7,015 nt of DNA from positions 1 through 7,015 of the forward strand of contig CAJOQU010000180.1 in assembly GCA_905236975.1 (NCBI GenBank), written 5' to 3'. The notes below the pieces were generated by a model that saw nothing but the letters and a program-made list of their open reading frames with translations, made no database searches and had not been told where the DNA came from. Below are positions 5,675-7,015 of this stretch, piece after piece (positions within the stretch are counted from its first letter, which is position 1; each line of letters starts with the position of its first letter). The DNA comes from an uncultured Clostridia bacterium (GTDB lineage: Bacteria; Bacillota; Clostridia; Oscillospirales; Acutalibacteraceae). A program made the position numbers and the translations under genes.

Positions 5675-7015
5675 CTATTTTCCTCCTCGTAATTTGTTGA
5701 TCTTATCACGCAGGTAAGCCGCGTGTTCAAATTCCAAAATTTTAGCCGCCTGTTTCATTTCGTTTGTCAGGCGTTTGATTTCGGCCTCGCGCTCCATCCT
5801 TGACATGCGGGAGACCGGTTTTTCGTCCTTCACCTTCACGCCGATCTCAATCAAATCGCGCACATCTTTTATAACCGTTTTCGGCACAATACCGTGTTCC
5901 TCATTATAGCGGCTTTGAATGGCACGGCGCCGCTCGGTCTCGGTAATGGCGCGTTCCATCGACGGCGTGACGGTATCGGCATACATAATGACCTCACCCG
6001 CCGCGTTGCGGGCGGCACGGCCGACCGTTTGCACCAATGAAGTTTCACTGCGCAGAAAGCCTTCTTTATCGGCGTCCAAAATCGCGACCAGCGACACCTC
6101 GGGGATATCCAGTCCCTCGCGCAGCAGGTTGATGCCCACCAGCACGTCAAACTCACCCAGGCGAAGATCACGAATGATCTCCATGCGTTCCATGGTATCG
6201 ATATCGTAATGCATGTATCGCACTTGAATGGAAAGGTCGGTCAAATAATCGGTCAGGTCTTCGGCCATTTTTTTGGTCAGGGTGGTAATCAGCACCCGCT
6301 CCCCACGCTCGACACGCAGGTTGATTTCCGACACCAGATCATCGATCTGCCCGTCGGTGGGGCGCACCGAAATGTGCGGATCCAACAGCCCCGTGGGGCG
6401 AATGACCTGTTCGACGATCTGTGACGCATGCTCTTTTTCAAAGTCGCCGGGCGTTGCCGAAACAAAGATCGCCTGCCCCACATGGCGGTAAAACTCCTCG
6501 AAATTTAAGGGGCGGTTATCAAAGGCGGAGGGCAGCCGAAAGCCGTACCGCACCAAGTTTTCCTTGCGGGCGCGGTCGCCTCCGTACATACCCCGCACCT
6601 GCGGCAGGGTGACGTGAGACTCATCCACAAACAACAGGTAATCGTCTGGAAAATAATCAAGCAAGGTATAGGGCACACTGCCCGGCTTGCGGCGGGAAAG
6701 CACGCGGGAATAGTTTTCCACCCCTTTGCAGGTGCCGATTTCCCGCAGCATTTCCATATCGTACTCGGTGCGTTGTCGAATGCGCTGTGCCTCAATCAAT
6801 TGACCGTTATCGGTGAAAAATTTGACGCGGTCTTCCATTTCCTGTTCAATTTCACGGAGCGCATCCTCCATTTTATCATGCGAAACAATATAGTGCGACG
6901 CCGGATAAATCGCCGCGTGAGACAGCACGGCTTTCACCTCGCCCGTGACGGTGTTGATCTCGCAGATGCGGTCGATTTCATCCCCGAAAAATTCGACCCG
7001 AAGGGCGTTTTCGTA
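5675..7015 (-). CDS. uvrB: UvrABC excinuclease subunit B, N-terminus outside the window
   Basis: The C-terminal 446 residues of UvrB, the helicase-fold subunit that verifies damage after UvrA loads it and then recruits UvrC. The reading frame is open to the window edge (first residues YENALRVEFFGDEID). The family is about 660 residues, so roughly 210 are missing, including Walker A and the beta-hairpin. Numbered from the window edge, visible motifs are DESH (131-134), SATPGD (from 186), GINLLREGLDIPE (294-306), QTVGRAARN (329-337), and a C-terminal UVR domain (about 409-444) that binds UvrC. The gene ends in RGGK and a TAG stop. The GGAGGA of those Gly codons doubles as the ribosome binding site of the next gene. 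No frameshift or missing motif is seen in the visible part. The promoter, where a LexA/DinR site would be expected, lies outside the window. Confidence 0.97.
   Translation of the reverse strand, partial: YENALRVEFFGDEIDRICEINTVTGEVKAVLSHAAIYPASHYIVSHDKMEDALREIEQEMEDRVKFFTDNGQLIEAQRIRQRTEYDMEMLREIGTCKGVENYSRVLSRRKPGSVPYTLLDYFPDDYLLFVDESHVTLPQVRGMYGGDRARKENLVRYGFRLPSAFDNRPLNFEEFYRHVGQAIFVSATPGDFEKEHASQIVEQVIRPTGLLDPHISVRPTDGQIDDLVSEINLRVERGERVLITTLTKKMAEDLTDYLTDLSIQVRYMHYDIDTMERMEIIRDLRLGEFDVLVGINLLREGLDIPEVSLVAILDADKEGFLRSETSLVQTVGRAARNAAGEVIMYADTVTPSMERAITETERRRAIQSRYNEEHGIVPKTVIKDVRDLIEIGVKVKDEKPVSRMSRMEREAEIKRLTNEMKQAAKILEFEHAAYLRDKINKLRGGK

Noticed and set aside
5869..6795. Additional open frames on both strands within uvrB
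   Set aside because: They are out-of-frame shadows of a strongly conserved coding sequence, rich in Arg/Pro/Ser/Cys, with no SD or family resemblance.

Overview
The window looks like chromosomal DNA from a low-to-medium-GC Clostridia bacterium, most likely of the Ruminococcaceae/Oscillospiraceae type. This rests on the close match of UvrA and UvrB to Firmicutes forms, the strong AGGAGG-type ribosome binding sites, consensus sigma-A promoters, and a DUF5685 plus J-domain gene pair that I associate from memory with Clostridia. No database search was possible. Every gene I can support lies on the minus strand, so the transcriptional order runs from high to low coordinates. I saw no tRNA, rRNA, CRISPR array, insertion sequence or phage gene.

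Layout in transcription order: (1) 7015-5675, the C-terminal two thirds of uvrB, cut by the window edge. (2) 5671-4961, a cytoplasmic NodB-fold polysaccharide-deacetylase-like gene that starts 3 nt after the uvrB stop and uses an AGGAGG site inside the uvrB 3' end. (3) A 132-nt gap holding a perfect TTGACA/TATAAT promoter, an imperfect palindrome over its -35 and spacer, and two TTTTTCGAC repeats 20 bp apart. (4) 4828-4580, an 82-residue single-span membrane protein of unknown family, followed by a strong intrinsic terminator (4566-4534). (5) A gap of about 140 nt with the probable uvrA promoter (TTTACA-17-TAAAAT) and a GC-rich leader hairpin. (6) 4395-1558, full-length uvrA. (7) 1490-648, a Cys-rich DUF5685-type protein, probably starting at a TTG codon. 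(8) 651-43, a J-domain/TPR protein with a ten-cysteine tail ending in Cys-Cys, overlapping the previous stop as ATGA.

UvrA and UvrB act together in nucleotide excision repair: UvrA finds damage and loads UvrB, which recruits UvrC. Here the two genes are split by the deacetylase-like gene and a self-contained small-protein unit. The parts that ordinary annotation explains least are that small-protein unit with its operator-like palindrome, and the translationally coupled DUF5685/J-domain pair. The DUF5685 protein has two DxxxD motifs that recall all-alpha isoprenoid synthases, and its partner ends in a cysteine string. A functional link between the two is inference only.
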